Shown: positions 34,802 through 44,265, counted from the first letter of the stretch. The stretch is DNA of 64,000 nucleotides from Bradyrhizobium sp. URHD0069 (GCF_000701345.1 NZ_JNIJ01000008.1:182747-246746); one strand, 5' to 3'. Program-made: numbers and translations. The notes: generated by a model not told the origin, from the letters alone.

Positions 34802-35782
34802 CTATGGCCGCATCATCAGGGCCACCCGCCCGATCGCCTTGCGGTCGATCAGAAGCCGCATCGCCTGCGCGTACTTTTCCAGCGGCAGACGATGCGAGAC
34901 GTTCGGCCGGATTTTTCCGGCTTCCGCCCATTCCAATAGCGCCTTGATCCGCACTTCGCCCGCCGCGGGATCCCTTCGCACGGCTTCCCCGGCGCGCACG
35001 CCAAGCACGCTCGCTCCCTTGATCAGCAACAAATTGGTGCGGGCAAGTCCAATACCACCGGTGAATCCGATGACCAGAATGCGTGCGCCCCAGGCGATGC
35101 AGCGCACGCTGTTTTCGAAGACTTCGCCGCCGACGGGGTCGAACACCACATCGGCGCCCCGGCCATCGGTGATGCGTTTGACGACGTCGCGGAACGGCTC
35201 GCGCTGATAAAGCACCAGATGATCGGCACCGCGTGCCTGTGCCACCGCGAGCTTCTCTTCGCTCGAGGCCGCCGCGATGACGATTGCGCCGAGCATCTTT
35301 CCCATCTCGACGGCGGCAAGGCCAACGCCGCCGCCAGCGCCGTGCACCAGCAGCACTTCGCCAGGCTTGAGCTGGCCGCGATCGATCAGCGCGTGATACG
35401 CGGTGCCGTGGGCCGCAAGAAATGTCGCGCCCTCGGCATAGTCGAAGGTCGAAGGCAGCGGCGTGAGCTGCGAACGCGTGACGACAGCTTCATCAGCGTA
35501 CGCGCCGTAACGCAATTTCACGATGACCCTGTCGCCGATGGCGACGTCATCCGTCACGCCATTCAATTCAATCACCTCACCCGCGGCTTCCACGCCCGGC
35601 GTGAACGGCAGTGGCGGCTTCAGCTGATACTCTCCGGCCGCCATCAGTATATCGGGAAAGTTGATCCCGGCGGCATGAATAGCGACGCGCACCTGTCCCG
35701 GCGCCAATGGCGCCGATGCAAACATCTCCAGACGCAGGCTCTCGGGCGGGCCGAGTTCGCGGCAAACGATCGCCTTCGGCAT
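34802..35782 (-). CDS. NADPH:quinone oxidoreductase, zinc-independent MDR family
   Basis: 326 residues. The quinone oxidoreductase layout is clear: N-terminal GroES-like domain (GINFPDILMAAGEYQLKPPL, about 34-54), Rossmann motif VHGAGGGVGLAAVEMGKMLG (about 145) and substrate-lobe segment ITDGRGADVVFDPVGG. No zinc-binding cysteines. It reduces quinones or conjugated enals with NADPH in the cytosol. The start overlaps the stop of the upstream isomerase gene (ATGA), so the two are coupled. Confidence 0.9.
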   Translation of the reverse strand: MPKAIVCRELGPPESLRLEMFASAPLAPGQVRVAIHAAGINFPDILMAAGEYQLKPPLPFTPGVEAAGEVIELNGVTDDVAIGDRVIVKLRYGAYADEAVVTRSQLTPLPSTFDYAEGATFLAAHGTAYHALIDRGQLKPGEVLLVHGAGGGVGLAAVEMGKMLGAIVIAAASSEEKLAVAQARGADHLVLYQREPFRDVVKRITDGRGADVVFDPVGGEVFENSVRCIAWGARILVIGFTGGIGLARTNLLLIKGASVLGVRAGEAVRRDPAAGEVRIKALLEWAEAGKIRPNVSHRLPLEKYAQAMRLLIDRKAIGRVALMMRP

Positions 35783-36390
35783 CAGGCCGCGCTCGTTTTG
35801 CGGCGCTGCAGCGCCTGGCGGATCAGCGGCAGACGGTCATTGCCAAAATACATATCGGTCTTGTCGACGAAAATGGTCGGAGAGCCGAAGCCGCCGCGCG
35901 CCATCACTTCTTCGGTATTGGCCTTGAGCGCATCCTTGGTCGCCTGCGCGCTGATCGCCGCGAAAAACTTCGTGGCATCGACACCGACGCTCTTGCAGAT
36001 CTCGGTGAGCACTTCATCCCTTGAGATGTCCTTGTCTCCGCCCCAATAAGCTTCGAACACCGCGCGCGCGAACGGCACCAGGTCCTTGCCGAGCCAGATG
36101 CAGCCGCGCATCGCCTTGGTGCTGTTCACCGGAAACACAGTCGGCGGCATCTTGATCGCGAGCCCTGCGGACCGCGCCCAGTCGGCGAGATCCTTCTTCA
36201 TGTAGTGCGCCTTGAGCGGCACCGGCGTTTCGCGCGACGCGTAGACGCTGGGATTGACGGCATTGAAAATGCCGCCGACCAGGATCGGCCGCCACGAAAT
36301 CTCGGTGCCGAATTCCTTGGCGAGAGGCTGGATGTTGTGGAAGGCGAGATAGGTCCAGGGACTGGAGCAATCGAAGAAGAATTCGATCAT
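35782..36390 (-). CDS. 2-hydroxychromene-2-carboxylate isomerase/DsbA-family protein
   Basis: 202 residues from the ATG at 36390 (GAGGGGA upstream). The N terminus MIEFFFDCSSPWTYLAF has the Ser (SSPW) that replaces the redox cysteine of DsbA and binds glutathione in the NahD/GST-kappa family. The C-terminal part has MARGGFGSPTIFVDKTDMYFG, the typical cis-Pro and FGNDRL region. In naphthalene degradation NahD isomerises hydroxychromene carboxylate; here no such pathway is near, so another glutathione-linked isomerisation is possible. Confidence 0.88.
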   Translation of the reverse strand: MIEFFFDCSSPWTYLAFHNIQPLAKEFGTEISWRPILVGGIFNAVNPSVYASRETPVPLKAHYMKKDLADWARSAGLAIKMPPTVFPVNSTKAMRGCIWLGKDLVPFARAVFEAYWGGDKDISRDEVLTEICKSVGVDATKFFAAISAQATKDALKANTEEVMARGGFGSPTIFVDKTDMYFGNDRLPLIRQALQRRKTSAA

Positions 36391-36422
36391 GGCGCTTCCC
36401 CTCATTTTTCGTTGTGATGAGA

Positions 36423-36535
36423 TCCTCCTCCTGTGAGGAGCGCGCTCTTGGCGCGCGTCTCGAAGGATGAGCGGCATTCGTCTAGCCTGTCAGTGGCCTC
36501 ATGGTTCGAGACGGCGCAAACGCTTCCTCACCATG
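36423..36535. repeat. Intergenic repeat, family D
   Basis: It has the elements CCTCCTCCTGTGAGGAGCGC, GGCGCGCGTCTCGAAGGATG, GGCCTCATGGTTCGAGACGG and CCTCACCATGGGGACG, which pair as two hairpins. It shares pieces with 5990-6090 and 49253-49352. Confidence 0.75.
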
Positions 36536-36562
36536 GGGACGAACACTTGCAACGCCTCTCTA

Positions 36563-37264
36563 TCATTTTTGCTTCGCCAGTTCCTTCGCTGCCTGGCCGA
36601 ACATGTTCTTGCGCGCCTCCTCGTCCAAAGGCTCCTTTACGAACTTGCCGATCGCAAGGCCCGCCTGCACTTGCGGCCGTGCGCGCACCTCCGCGTACCA
36701 ACGCTTGACGTTCGGGTAATCGTCAAGCGTAAAGCCCTGAGCCTTGTGCGTCATGGTCCAGGGAAAGCAGGCGATATCGGCGATCGAATAGTCGCCTGCG
36801 ACGAAGCGTCCCGTCTTGCCCAATTGCGTGTCGAGCACGTGATAAAGCCGGGCCGCCTCGTCGCGATAGCGCTCGATGGCGTAGGGGATTTTTTCCGGCG
36901 CGTAGAGTGCGAAATGTCCGTGCTGGCCGAGCATGGGACCGAGCCCGCCCATCTGCCACATCACCCATTGGACAACTTTGGAGCGGCCCCGCATGTCCGT
37001 GGGCAGGAAACGGCCGGTCTTCTCCGCCAGATAAATCAAGATCGCGCCGGTCTCGAACACCGAAAACGGCTCGCCGCCATCGGAAGGCGCATGGTCGACG
37101 ATCGCCGGAATCCGATTATTCGGGCTGATTGTCAGAAACTCCGGCTTGAATTGTTCACCGGCCCGAATGTTGACGGGAACGACGTTGTAGGGAACGCCAA
37201 GCTCTTCCAGCATGATCGAGATTTTCCAGCCGTTTGGCGTCGGCGCGTAATAGAGGTCGATCAT
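36563..37264 (-). CDS. Glutathione S-transferase family protein (YfcG-like)
   Basis: 233 residues from the ATG at 37264 (AGGATG upstream); longer in-frame starts add unrelated sequence. N-terminal thioredoxin-like domain (MIDLYYAPTPNGWKISIMLE, with the Thr/Asn active site typical of nu-class YfcG) and VPAIVDH-like cis-Pro region reading NRIPAIVDH. An all-helical C-terminal domain follows, with YSIADIACFPW (about 170). YfcG-type proteins act as disulfide reductases with glutathione. It is on the same strand as the isomerase gene downstream. Confidence 0.9.
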   Translation of the reverse strand: MIDLYYAPTPNGWKISIMLEELGVPYNVVPVNIRAGEQFKPEFLTISPNNRIPAIVDHAPSDGGEPFSVFETGAILIYLAEKTGRFLPTDMRGRSKVVQWVMWQMGGLGPMLGQHGHFALYAPEKIPYAIERYRDEAARLYHVLDTQLGKTGRFVAGDYSIADIACFPWTMTHKAQGFTLDDYPNVKRWYAEVRARPQVQAGLAIGKFVKEPLDEEARKNMFGQAAKELAKQK

Positions 37265-37396
37265 GGGATCATCCTGAGGGAGGCTGCCCGCCACACTAGC
37301 CTGCGGCGTCACGCTGTTCCAGTCGGCTTGCTCTTGCGGGCCGCATGGCGAACATGGCACACAGACGCTCAATCATTACCGCTTCGGGAGGCTCGC

Positions 37397-38419
37397 ATGC
37401 TGTTTCCAACCACGATCGCCGGCTCGCTGCCGAAACCGGAATGGCTGGCTGAGCCCAACACGCTGTGGGCGCCCTGGAAATCGTCAGGCGCGGAACTGGT
37501 GCGCGCCAAGCGTGACGCCACCATGCTGGCGCTGAAGCTGCAGGAAGACGCCGGCGTCGACATCGTCACCGAGGGCGAACAGTCCCGCCAGCACTTCGTC
37601 CACGGATTTCTCGAGAAGATCGAGGGCATCGATTTTGCCCACAAGGTCGAAATGGGAATCCGTAAAGACCGCTACAAGGCGATGGTACCGCAGGTGGTGG
37701 CGCCGCTGCGGCTGAAGGGCCGCGTTCATGCCGACGAGGCCCGCATCGCCCGCACCCACACCGCGCGCAAACTGAAATTCACCCTGCCCGGCCCGATGAC
37801 CATTATCGATACCATCGCCGACCAATATTACGGCGACCGCGTGAAAATGGCGTTCGCCTTTGCCGAACTGCTCAATGAGGAAGCCAGGGCGTTGCAGGCC
37901 GATGGCGTTGACGTCGTCCAGTTCGATGAGCCCGCCTTCAACGTCTACATGGACGAGGTCAACGACTGGGGCATCAAGGCGCTGGAGCGCGCAGCGGAAG
38001 GGCTGACCTGCGCCACCGCCGTGCACATCTGTTACGGCTACGGCATCAAGGCCAATACCGACTGGAAAGAGGCGCTGGGCAGCGAATGGCGGCAGTATGA
38101 GGATATTTTTCCGGCGATCGCCAAAAGTCCGATCCAGCAGGTCGCGATCGAATGCCGCAATTCGCGGGTGCCGCTGGACTTGCTCGGCCTGCTCACAGGA
38201 AAGGTGGTTCAGGCCGGCGTGATCGACGTCGCCAGCGACACGATCGAGACGGCGGGGGATGTCGCCAAGGTGATCGATGATGTCTCGAAATTCGTGCCGA
38301 AGAGCAACATCGTCGCGACCACCAATTGCGGCATGGCGCCGATGCATCGCGATATAGCGCAAGCCAAACTGGTGGCGCTCGGCGCCGGCGCGAAACTGGC
38401 ACGGCAGCGGTTTGGGTAG
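37397..38419 (+). CDS. MetE-like cobalamin-independent methionine synthase, C-terminal domain type
   Basis: 340 residues from the ATG at 37397 (GGGAGG upstream), about half the size of E. coli MetE: it matches only the catalytic C-terminal barrel. Zinc ligands fit HICYG (His and Cys, about 210), a Glu in IECRNSR and Cys in TTNCGM (about 315). Folate-side features TLPGPMTI and FDEPAFN are present. Such short forms may transfer methyl groups to homocysteine from donors other than methyl-tetrahydrofolate. No riboswitch is seen upstream. Confidence 0.88.
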   Translation: MLFPTTIAGSLPKPEWLAEPNTLWAPWKSSGAELVRAKRDATMLALKLQEDAGVDIVTEGEQSRQHFVHGFLEKIEGIDFAHKVEMGIRKDRYKAMVPQVVAPLRLKGRVHADEARIARTHTARKLKFTLPGPMTIIDTIADQYYGDRVKMAFAFAELLNEEARALQADGVDVVQFDEPAFNVYMDEVNDWGIKALERAAEGLTCATAVHICYGYGIKANTDWKEALGSEWRQYEDIFPAIAKSPIQQVAIECRNSRVPLDLLGLLTGKVVQAGVIDVASDTIETAGDVAKVIDDVSKFVPKSNIVATTNCGMAPMHRDIAQAKLVALGAGAKLARQRFG

Positions 38420-38424
38420 TTCGT

Positions 38425-38608
38425 CTTTCCGGGGCGCGAGTGCAACGGGCGCGCCCGAAATCCACAACCACCATCGCGAGTAAAGATCCGGGCCTGCGCA
38501 TCCAAGTCGACTGTTGCCGACTTGGACAATGATATTGCCGAACTCGGGTAACCCAAGGTCGGTGGCGCATCCTCAGATGTGCATTGCACATCGGGGAAGG
38601 ACGACATG
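38425..38608. repeat. Intergenic repeat, family B-like and degenerate
   Basis: It contains TTTCCGGGGCGCGAGTGCAA and CTCAGATGTGCATTGCACAT with CGGGGAAGGACGA at the right end, partly matching 33666-33789. Between them is an inverted repeat CCAAGTCGACTGTTGCCGAC that partly folds on itself. Only fragments match, so several insertions may be merged here. Confidence 0.5.
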
Positions 38609-38614
38609 TAAGCT

Positions 38615-39244
38615 CTATCGCATCAGCGCCATCGCCCTCGGATGCAGCACCGGCCGATACCCCGCGGCTAGCGCGCGCAGCGTCGAGGGCGGCGTCAGCA
38701 GCATGGCATTCTTGATTGCGTTTGGCGCTTGGCGGTAGCCGGCCGACGACCACAAGAGCGCCCTGCCCTGCATGATCAGATAGCTGTCGGCTGCTTCCTG
38801 CAGCATTGCGCCATCAGGCAATTCTTTCAGCGGCATTGCAAGCGCGTGCAATCGCTTTTTGCCGTTGGAGAGCCGCTCGCGATGAAGCGTCGCGTCGATG
38901 TCGTTTGCGAGAACACGTGCGACGCCATTGCCCTGTTCCCACGCGGCGCGAAACCGGTTCGCATCCTCGCGGCGGCAGAAGAAGCACGGACGGTGCCCCG
39001 CCGCGAGCGCCGTCGCCTCATCAAGAAAGAACAGCTCGGTCCAACTGCGACCGCCCATCACCTCACGCCGCCGTCCTCTGAATTCGCAGACACAGGTGAG
39101 CCATGCCTGGCTCGCCCAGCGTCGCGTCAAGGTCTTGGTTGCGGGGTCGTGGATGATGCCGCGATTGCCGGTGAACATGCCGCGATGCGGTGTGGCGATG
39201 ATGTCGCCTGCAGGCGTGACGCGGTTTTGTAGCGGGGATCGCAT
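38615..39244 (-). CDS. Conserved hypothetical protein with CxxC motif
   Basis: 209 residues. The segment ATALAAGHRPCFFCRREDAN (about 77-96) resembles the metal-binding motif of the Ada N-terminal domain (AGYRPCKRC), with only the second Cys pair evident; CVCEF near residue 51 could supply the first pair. If so, it is a zinc-binding protein. The rest is unrecognised. It is cytosolic. Function unknown. Confidence 0.7.
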   Translation of the reverse strand: MRSPLQNRVTPAGDIIATPHRGMFTGNRGIIHDPATKTLTRRWASQAWLTCVCEFRGRRREVMGGRSWTELFFLDEATALAAGHRPCFFCRREDANRFRAAWEQGNGVARVLANDIDATLHRERLSNGKKRLHALAMPLKELPDGAMLQEAADSYLIMQGRALLWSSAGYRQAPNAIKNAMLLTPPSTLRALAAGYRPVLHPRAMALMR

Positions 39245-39270
39245 TCAAAGCTCGATTGTTCAGCCGCAAT

Positions 39271-39308
39271 CGTCATTGCGAGGCGCGCTAGCGACGAAGC
39301 AATCCAGA
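39271..39308. repeat. Half copy of family A intergenic repeat
   Basis: CGTCATTGCGAGGCGCGCTA and GCGACGAAGCAATCCA match the left arm of family A; the right arm is missing and a family B element begins directly after it. Confidence 0.7.
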
Positions 39309-39309
39309 C

Positions 39310-39393
39310 TCGTCATTCCGGGATGGTGCGTTAGCACCTGACCCGGAATCTCGAGATTCCGGGTTCGATGCTTCGCATCGCCCCGGAATGACA
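39310..39393. repeat. Intergenic repeat, family B
   Basis: Arms CGTCATTCCGGG ... CCCGGAATGACA with an inner dyad CCCGGAATCTCGAGATTCCG and GATGCTTCGCATC. It is a compact double hairpin, adjoining the half family A copy. Confidence 0.8.
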
Positions 39394-39399
39394 GCTCTA

Positions 39400-39924
39400 T
39401 CACGCCGCGCCCTCGCGGATCGGCGGCTGGAACGACAGCGCGGTGTCCCAGGGAAAAAAGATCCAGGTGTCTTGCGACACTTCGGTAATAAAAGTGTCGA
39501 CCAGCGGCCGTCCTTTCGGCTTGGCGTAGACGGTCGCGAAATGCGCATCCGGCAGCATGTCTCGCACCAGGCGCGCGGTTTTGCCGGTATCGACGAGATC
39601 GTCGACGATCAGCAAACCTTTGCCGGTGTCGCCGCCGAGCTTCGCCGTGTCGGCCGAGACGCCTTTCAGCACCTTCAGGTGGCCCTGTTCAACATGATCG
39701 TAGCTGGTAATGCACACCGTATCGATCACGCGCACGCCGAGCTCGCGCGCGACGATGGCGGCCGGCACCAGTCCGCCGCGGGTGATCGCGATCACGGCAT
39801 GAAACGGCCCGACTTCATTCAGCCGCCAAGTCAGCGCCCGGCAATCCCTGTGAAACTGGTCCCATGAGACCGGAAAGGCCTTGCCCGCCCGCTCCTGCGC
39901 GCTCAGTTCCGGATGCTCCGCCAT
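39400..39924 (-). CDS. gpt: Xanthine phosphoribosyltransferase
   Basis: 174 residues from the ATG at 39924 (GGAGAG upstream). The PRPP-binding motif [14 protein letters not shown] (about 103-116) and the N-terminal [17 protein letters not shown] (about 48-65) are those of type I phosphoribosyltransferases of the Gpt group; the C-terminal DTWIFFPWD is typical of XGPRT. It salvages xanthine and guanine to nucleotides. On the same strand and 26 bases downstream of the MoaB/CinA-like gene, so probably co-transcribed. Confidence 0.92.
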   Translation of the reverse strand: MAEHPELSAQERAGKAFPVSWDQFHRDCRALTWRLNEVGPFHAVIAITRGGLVPAAIVARELGVRVIDTVCITSYDHVEQGHLKVLKGVSADTAKLGGDTGKGLLIVDDLVDTGKTARLVRDMLPDAHFATVYAKPKGRPLVDTFITEVSQDTWIFFPWDTALSFQPPIREGAA

Positions 39925-39950
39925 CGTTATTCTCTCCAACATCTTCCGGG

Positions 39951-40691
39951 TCAGCGGACCAGGTTCAATCCCGCCAGCATCTCTTTCACCGCAGTCATCG
40001 CGGCGTTGAGCTTCTCGGGGTCGCGGGAGCGAACGACCAGATTGGTGTTCGGCTTCTTGTCCTCATCGAGAAACGGGTAACTGCCGATGATCGTGTCGGG
40101 ATGGGCGTTGGCGATTTCGCGCAAGGGGCCGCCGATGTCGCCTTCCCTTGCATTGGCGCGAACCGATTCCGATAGCATCCGGACGCCTGATTTCAGCTTC
40201 GGCGCGACGATATCCATCATCGCCTGCATGATCGACGGCACGCCTGCCATCACGATGACGTTGCCGATCCTGAAGCCGGGCGCGAGAATCGTCGCGCTCT
40301 GGATCAGCTCGGCGTCGTCAGGAATCCGCGCCATGCGCAGCCGCGCCTCATTCAATTCGCCCGGATTCTGGAAGCGCTCGCGAAACCGCGCCACCACCTC
40401 CGGATGATAATCGATGCCGACGCCGAACGCCTTGGCAACGGCATCGGCCGTGATGTCGTCATGGGTCGGCCCGATGCCGCCGGTGGTAAAGACATAGGTG
40501 TAGCGACCGCGCAGCGCGTCCAGCGCCGCGATGATATCGGCTTCGTCGTCGGCGACGACGCGGACTTCTTTAAGGTCGATCCCGATATTGGTCAGGTATT
40601 CCGCAATAAAGCCGATGTTCTTGTCCTTGGTCCGCCCGGACAGGATCTCGTCGCCGATCACCAGAATTCCCGCGGTGACGATATCGCTCAT
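39951..40691 (-). CDS. Molybdopterin-binding domain protein (CinA N-terminal/MoaB-like)
   Basis: 246 residues. The N-terminal MoCF_biosynth domain is clear: [16 protein letters not shown] (about 10-25), [15 protein letters not shown] and [13 protein letters not shown] (about 66-78). The C-terminal third is a short extension, not the CinA deamidase domain. Stand-alone proteins of this type are widespread, with unclear function; some hydrolyse ADP-ribose. It is cytosolic. Confidence 0.85.
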   Translation of the reverse strand: MSDIVTAGILVIGDEILSGRTKDKNIGFIAEYLTNIGIDLKEVRVVADDEADIIAALDALRGRYTYVFTTGGIGPTHDDITADAVAKAFGVGIDYHPEVVARFRERFQNPGELNEARLRMARIPDDAELIQSATILAPGFRIGNVIVMAGVPSIMQAMMDIVAPKLKSGVRMLSESVRANAREGDIGGPLREIANAHPDTIIGSYPFLDEDKKPNTNLVVRSRDPEKLNAAMTAVKEMLAGLNLVR

Positions 40692-40913
40692 GATCTCTCC
40701 TCGTCCTGCATTATCGTGACCTTACCCGGGCAACGCCTAGTAGTACGGGCTTTTGCTGCCGAAATAAGCACCTGAAGGCTATTTTTTCGGGCAGGTATAG
40801 CGATCATCCATACCAAATGCCGCCTGCGAATGCATATCGCGCTGGCCCGGGCCTTGCTACCATCCCTTTCAGTCATGCACCGTCCTGCATGGCCTCGGAA
40901 CCACTCGGAATAC

Positions 40914-42332
40914 ATGACAGTTGCGTTCGATGAAATGAACGGCCCCGACGGCGACCTCCGTCCGGCCTACCAGGAGCTCTCCCGCTGGCTGAAGGAGACG
41001 CCGCCCGACGCGCTGGAATATCGCCGGCAGGAGGCGGAGCTGCTGTTCCGCCGGATCGGCATCACCTTTGCCGTCTATGGCGACGCCGAGGCCCAGGAGC
41101 GGCTGATCCCCTTCGATGTGATCCCGCGGATCATGTCGGCGAAAGAGTGGGCGATCCTCGAAAAAGGCCTGAAGCAGCGGGTGCGCGCGCTCAACATGTT
41201 CCTGCGCGATATCTATCACGGCCGCGACATCCTGCGCGCCAATATCATCCCCGACGACCTGATTTTCCAGAACCCGGTGTTTCGGCCCGAGATGAACGGC
41301 CAGGCCGTGCCGCACGACGTCTACGTTCACATCGCCGGCATCGACATTGTCCGCGTCAATCCGGAAAACTTTTTCGTGCTGGAGGACAATGCGCGCACGC
41401 CCTCCGGGGTTTCCTACATGCTGGAAAACCGCGAAATCATGATGCGGCTGTTTCCGGACCTGTTCGCCCGCCACCGCGTCGCCCCTGTGGAAAGGTATCC
41501 GGACGAGCTGTTGTCGGCGCTGCGGTCGGTAGCGCCGCTCAGCGCCGCGGCCGAGCCGACGGTAGCGCTGATGACGCCCGGCGTTTACAACTCCGCCTAC
41601 TACGAGCATTCATTTCTCGCCGACAAGCTCGGCATCGAACTGGTCGAGGGCCGCGACCTCATCGTCAAGAACGATGAAGTGTTCATGCGCACCACCGAGG
41701 GCTTAAAGCGCGTCGACGTCATCTACCGCCGCGTCGATGACGACTTCCTTGATCCCCTCACCTTCCGTCCCGATTCGACGCTCGGCGTGCCCGGACTGAT
41801 GTCGGCCTATGCGGCTGGCAACATCACACTGGCCAACGCGGTCGGGACCGGCATTGCGGACGACAAGGCGGTCTATTCCTACATGCCCGAGATCGTGAAA
41901 TTCTATCTCGGCGAAGAACCGATCCTGAAGAACGTGCCGACCTGGCGCTGCCGCGAACCAAAACACCTGGCTTACGTGCTCGATAATCTCAGCGAATTGG
42001 TGGTGAAGGAAGTGCACGGCTCCGGCGGCTACGGCATGCTGATCGGTCCCGCCGCGACCAGGGCGACGATCGAAGCATTTCGCGACAAGCTCAAGCGCGA
42101 GCCAGAAGGTTTCATCGCCCAACCGACGCTGGCACTGTCGACCTGCCCCACCTGCACTGAATCCGGCCTCGCGCCGCGCCATGTCGATCTGCGGCCCTTC
42201 GTCCTTACGGGAAGCAATCACGTTACCATCGTGCCGGGCGGACTGACCCGCGTGGCCCTGCAGGAAGGCTCGCTGGTGGTGAATTCAAGCCAGGGCGGCG
42301 GTACCAAGGACACCTGGATATTGGACGAGTAG
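40914..42332 (+). CDS. Circularly permuted type 2 ATP-grasp protein (COG2308)
   Basis: 472 residues from the ATG at 40914. It matches the DUF404/DUF407 layout: AKEWAILEKGLKQRVRALNM (about 82-100), FVLEDNARTPSGVSYMLENR (about 155-175, ATP-grasp segment) and a C-terminal KEVHGSGGYGMLIGP (about 366-380). Such ATP-grasp enzymes join an acid to an amine. The gene starts an operon of four (ATP-grasp, alpha-E, transglutaminase, Anbu) known in comparative genomics as a probable peptide-modification system with unknown product. Confidence 0.9.
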   Translation: MTVAFDEMNGPDGDLRPAYQELSRWLKETPPDALEYRRQEAELLFRRIGITFAVYGDAEAQERLIPFDVIPRIMSAKEWAILEKGLKQRVRALNMFLRDIYHGRDILRANIIPDDLIFQNPVFRPEMNGQAVPHDVYVHIAGIDIVRVNPENFFVLEDNARTPSGVSYMLENREIMMRLFPDLFARHRVAPVERYPDELLSALRSVAPLSAAAEPTVALMTPGVYNSAYYEHSFLADKLGIELVEGRDLIVKNDEVFMRTTEGLKRVDVIYRRVDDDFLDPLTFRPDSTLGVPGLMSAYAAGNITLANAVGTGIADDKAVYSYMPEIVKFYLGEEPILKNVPTWRCREPKHLAYVLDNLSELVVKEVHGSGGYGMLIGPAATRATIEAFRDKLKREPEGFIAQPTLALSTCPTCTESGLAPRHVDLRPFVLTGSNHVTIVPGGLTRVALQEGSLVVNSSQGGGTKDTWILDE

Positions 42333-42379
42333 CACTGGATTGTGGACGAGTAAAGACTACAAGAGAGCAACGCCCCTGC

Positions 42380-43324
42380 ATGCTGTCGCGCACCGCTGAA
42401 AATCTCTACTGGCTCGCCCGCTATGTCGAACGCGCGGAATATCTCGCGCGCACCATCGAGGCGACGCTGCGCGTCACCGCGCTGCCGAACACTTATATCG
42501 GCAAGACCAATGAGTGGGACTCGGCGCTTCTGACCGCGGGTGTCAGCGCCAGCTTCTATGGGGTCTACGACGAAGCCAACGAGCACAACGTTGTCGATTA
42601 TCTGTCGTTCTCTCCCGCCAATCCGTCCTCGATCCGCAACTGTATCGAAAATGCGCGGCTGAACTCGCGCTCGGTCCGAACCGCGCTGACCGGTGAGATG
42701 TGGGACACCATCAACAGCGCCTGGATCGACCTTCAGGAAGTCTGGGGCAAGGGCACCAAGACCCGCGAAGATCTGACGAAGTTTTTGCGGTTCGTGCTGG
42801 AAACCTCACTGCGCTTCGACGGGTCGGCCTACCGGACCATGCTGCGCAACGATGCCTATTGGTTCTCGCGGCTTGGGCTGCATCTCGAGCGCGCCGACAA
42901 CACTGCCCGCATTCTCGACGTGAAGTATCACGTGCTGTTGCCCGAGGAGGAGCACGTCGGCGGGCCGCTCGACTACTATCAATGGACCTCGATCCTGCGC
43001 TCGGTCTCGGCGCTGACCGCCTACCACTGGGTCTACCGCGAAACGCTTAAACCCTGGCTGATCGCCGATCTCTTGATCCTGAACGATTCGCTGCCGCGTT
43101 CGCTGGCGAGCTGCTACGGCAACCTGGTGCGCAATCTCGACCAGATCGGCGTCGCCTATGGCCGCCAGGGCGCCGCGCAGCGCCATGCCCGCGGCGTTCG
43201 CAATCGCCTCGAACACAGCCACATGGACGATATCTTCCAGCATGGCGTGCATGAGTTCATCCAGGAATTCATTGCGGATAACTCAAGGCTTGGCGAAATC
43301 ATTACCAAGCAATATCTGGTTTAA
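42380..43324 (+). CDS. Alpha-E domain protein (DUF403)
   Basis: 314 residues, entirely helical by composition. The family signature MLSRTAENLYWLARYVERAE opens the protein, with AYWFSRLGLHLERADNTARI (about 156-175) repeating the same pattern. Glu and Arg residues of these helices are conserved in the family. It is always coupled to the ATP-grasp partner, 47 bases upstream here, and probably forms a complex with it. No catalytic motif is known. Confidence 0.9.
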   Translation: MLSRTAENLYWLARYVERAEYLARTIEATLRVTALPNTYIGKTNEWDSALLTAGVSASFYGVYDEANEHNVVDYLSFSPANPSSIRNCIENARLNSRSVRTALTGEMWDTINSAWIDLQEVWGKGTKTREDLTKFLRFVLETSLRFDGSAYRTMLRNDAYWFSRLGLHLERADNTARILDVKYHVLLPEEEHVGGPLDYYQWTSILRSVSALTAYHWVYRETLKPWLIADLLILNDSLPRSLASCYGNLVRNLDQIGVAYGRQGAAQRHARGVRNRLEHSHMDDIFQHGVHEFIQEFIADNSRLGEIITKQYLV

Positions 43325-43434
43325 GGGATTCGAGACCATGACGATCAAATACCGTCATGGCCGGCCTTGTCCCGGGCATGACGATCTTTTGCCTTGCCTG
43401 CGTAATCTGAACTCTAGCTCCGTCCCGGTATGTC

Positions 43435-44265
43435 ATGCGCCTGCGAATTGCCCATTCCACCAGCTATCACTACGACCCGCCGGCCACCGGCGTTATTCAA
43501 ATTCTGCGGATGACGCCCGGCAGCCATGACGGACAGTATGTCGCCGAGTGGCAGGTCGACGTCTCCACCGACTCGCGGCTCGACGTGCACCAGGATGCGT
43601 TTGGCAATGTCACGCATGTGCTGACCCACGGCCCGATTGCCGAGCTCACCATCAATATCGACGGCCTGATCGAGACCCACGATACCGGCGGCGTGCTGAG
43701 GGGCACCGATGAACGCTTTCCGCCGAGCCTGTTCCTGCGCTCGACGTCGTTGACCGAGGTCAACCCGGCGATGGCGACATTTTCGCGCGAGCTGCGCTCG
43801 GAATCGGAAGACGACGTGCTCGGATTTCTGCATGCGCTGATGATGCAGATTAACGAGCACATGACGTTCGACGAAGATCCCACCAACAGCGGGACCTCGG
43901 CGGTGGAAGCTTTCGGGTTGAAGCGCGGGGTGTGCCAGGACTACGCGCATATCTTTATCGCCTGCGCACGCTCAGGCGGTGTGCCCGCCCGCTTCGTTGC
44001 CGGACACTTCCTGCGTTCCGACGGAATGGTCAACCAGCAGGCCGGCCACGCCTGGGCGGAGGCGTTCGTGCCGGACCTCGGCTGGGTCGGGTTCGATCCG
44101 GCCAACGGCATATGCACCACCGACGCGCACGCCCGCGTCGCCATCGGCCTCGATTACCTCGGCGCGGCGCCGGTGCGCGGCACCCGTTATGGCGGCGGCA
44201 TGGAAACCCTGTCGGTGGCGGTCAGGGTCGAGCAGGCCGGACGGCAGATTCAGTCGCAGTCGTGA
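43435..44265 (+). CDS. Transglutaminase-like protein
   Basis: 276 residues. N-terminal beta-rich domain (MRLRIAHSTSYHYDPPATGV), then the transglutaminase core with Cys in KRGVCQDYAHIF (about 165), His in GHAWAEAFV (about 204) and Asp in WVGFDPANG (about 219). No signal peptide. The fold cuts or exchanges amide bonds. In this operon it may process the peptide or amide made by the ATP-grasp protein (inference). Confidence 0.92.
   Translation: MRLRIAHSTSYHYDPPATGVIQILRMTPGSHDGQYVAEWQVDVSTDSRLDVHQDAFGNVTHVLTHGPIAELTINIDGLIETHDTGGVLRGTDERFPPSLFLRSTSLTEVNPAMATFSRELRSESEDDVLGFLHALMMQINEHMTFDEDPTNSGTSAVEAFGLKRGVCQDYAHIFIACARSGGVPARFVAGHFLRSDGMVNQQAGHAWAEAFVPDLGWVGFDPANGICTTDAHARVAIGLDYLGAAPVRGTRYGGGMETLSVAVRVEQAGRQIQSQS

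Noticed and set aside
37265..37396. Possible SAM or cobalamin riboswitch before the MetE-like gene
   Set aside because: The interval is only about 130 bases and shared with the divergent GST gene; none of the conserved cores of SAM-II, SAM-I or cobalamin riboswitches could be recognised.
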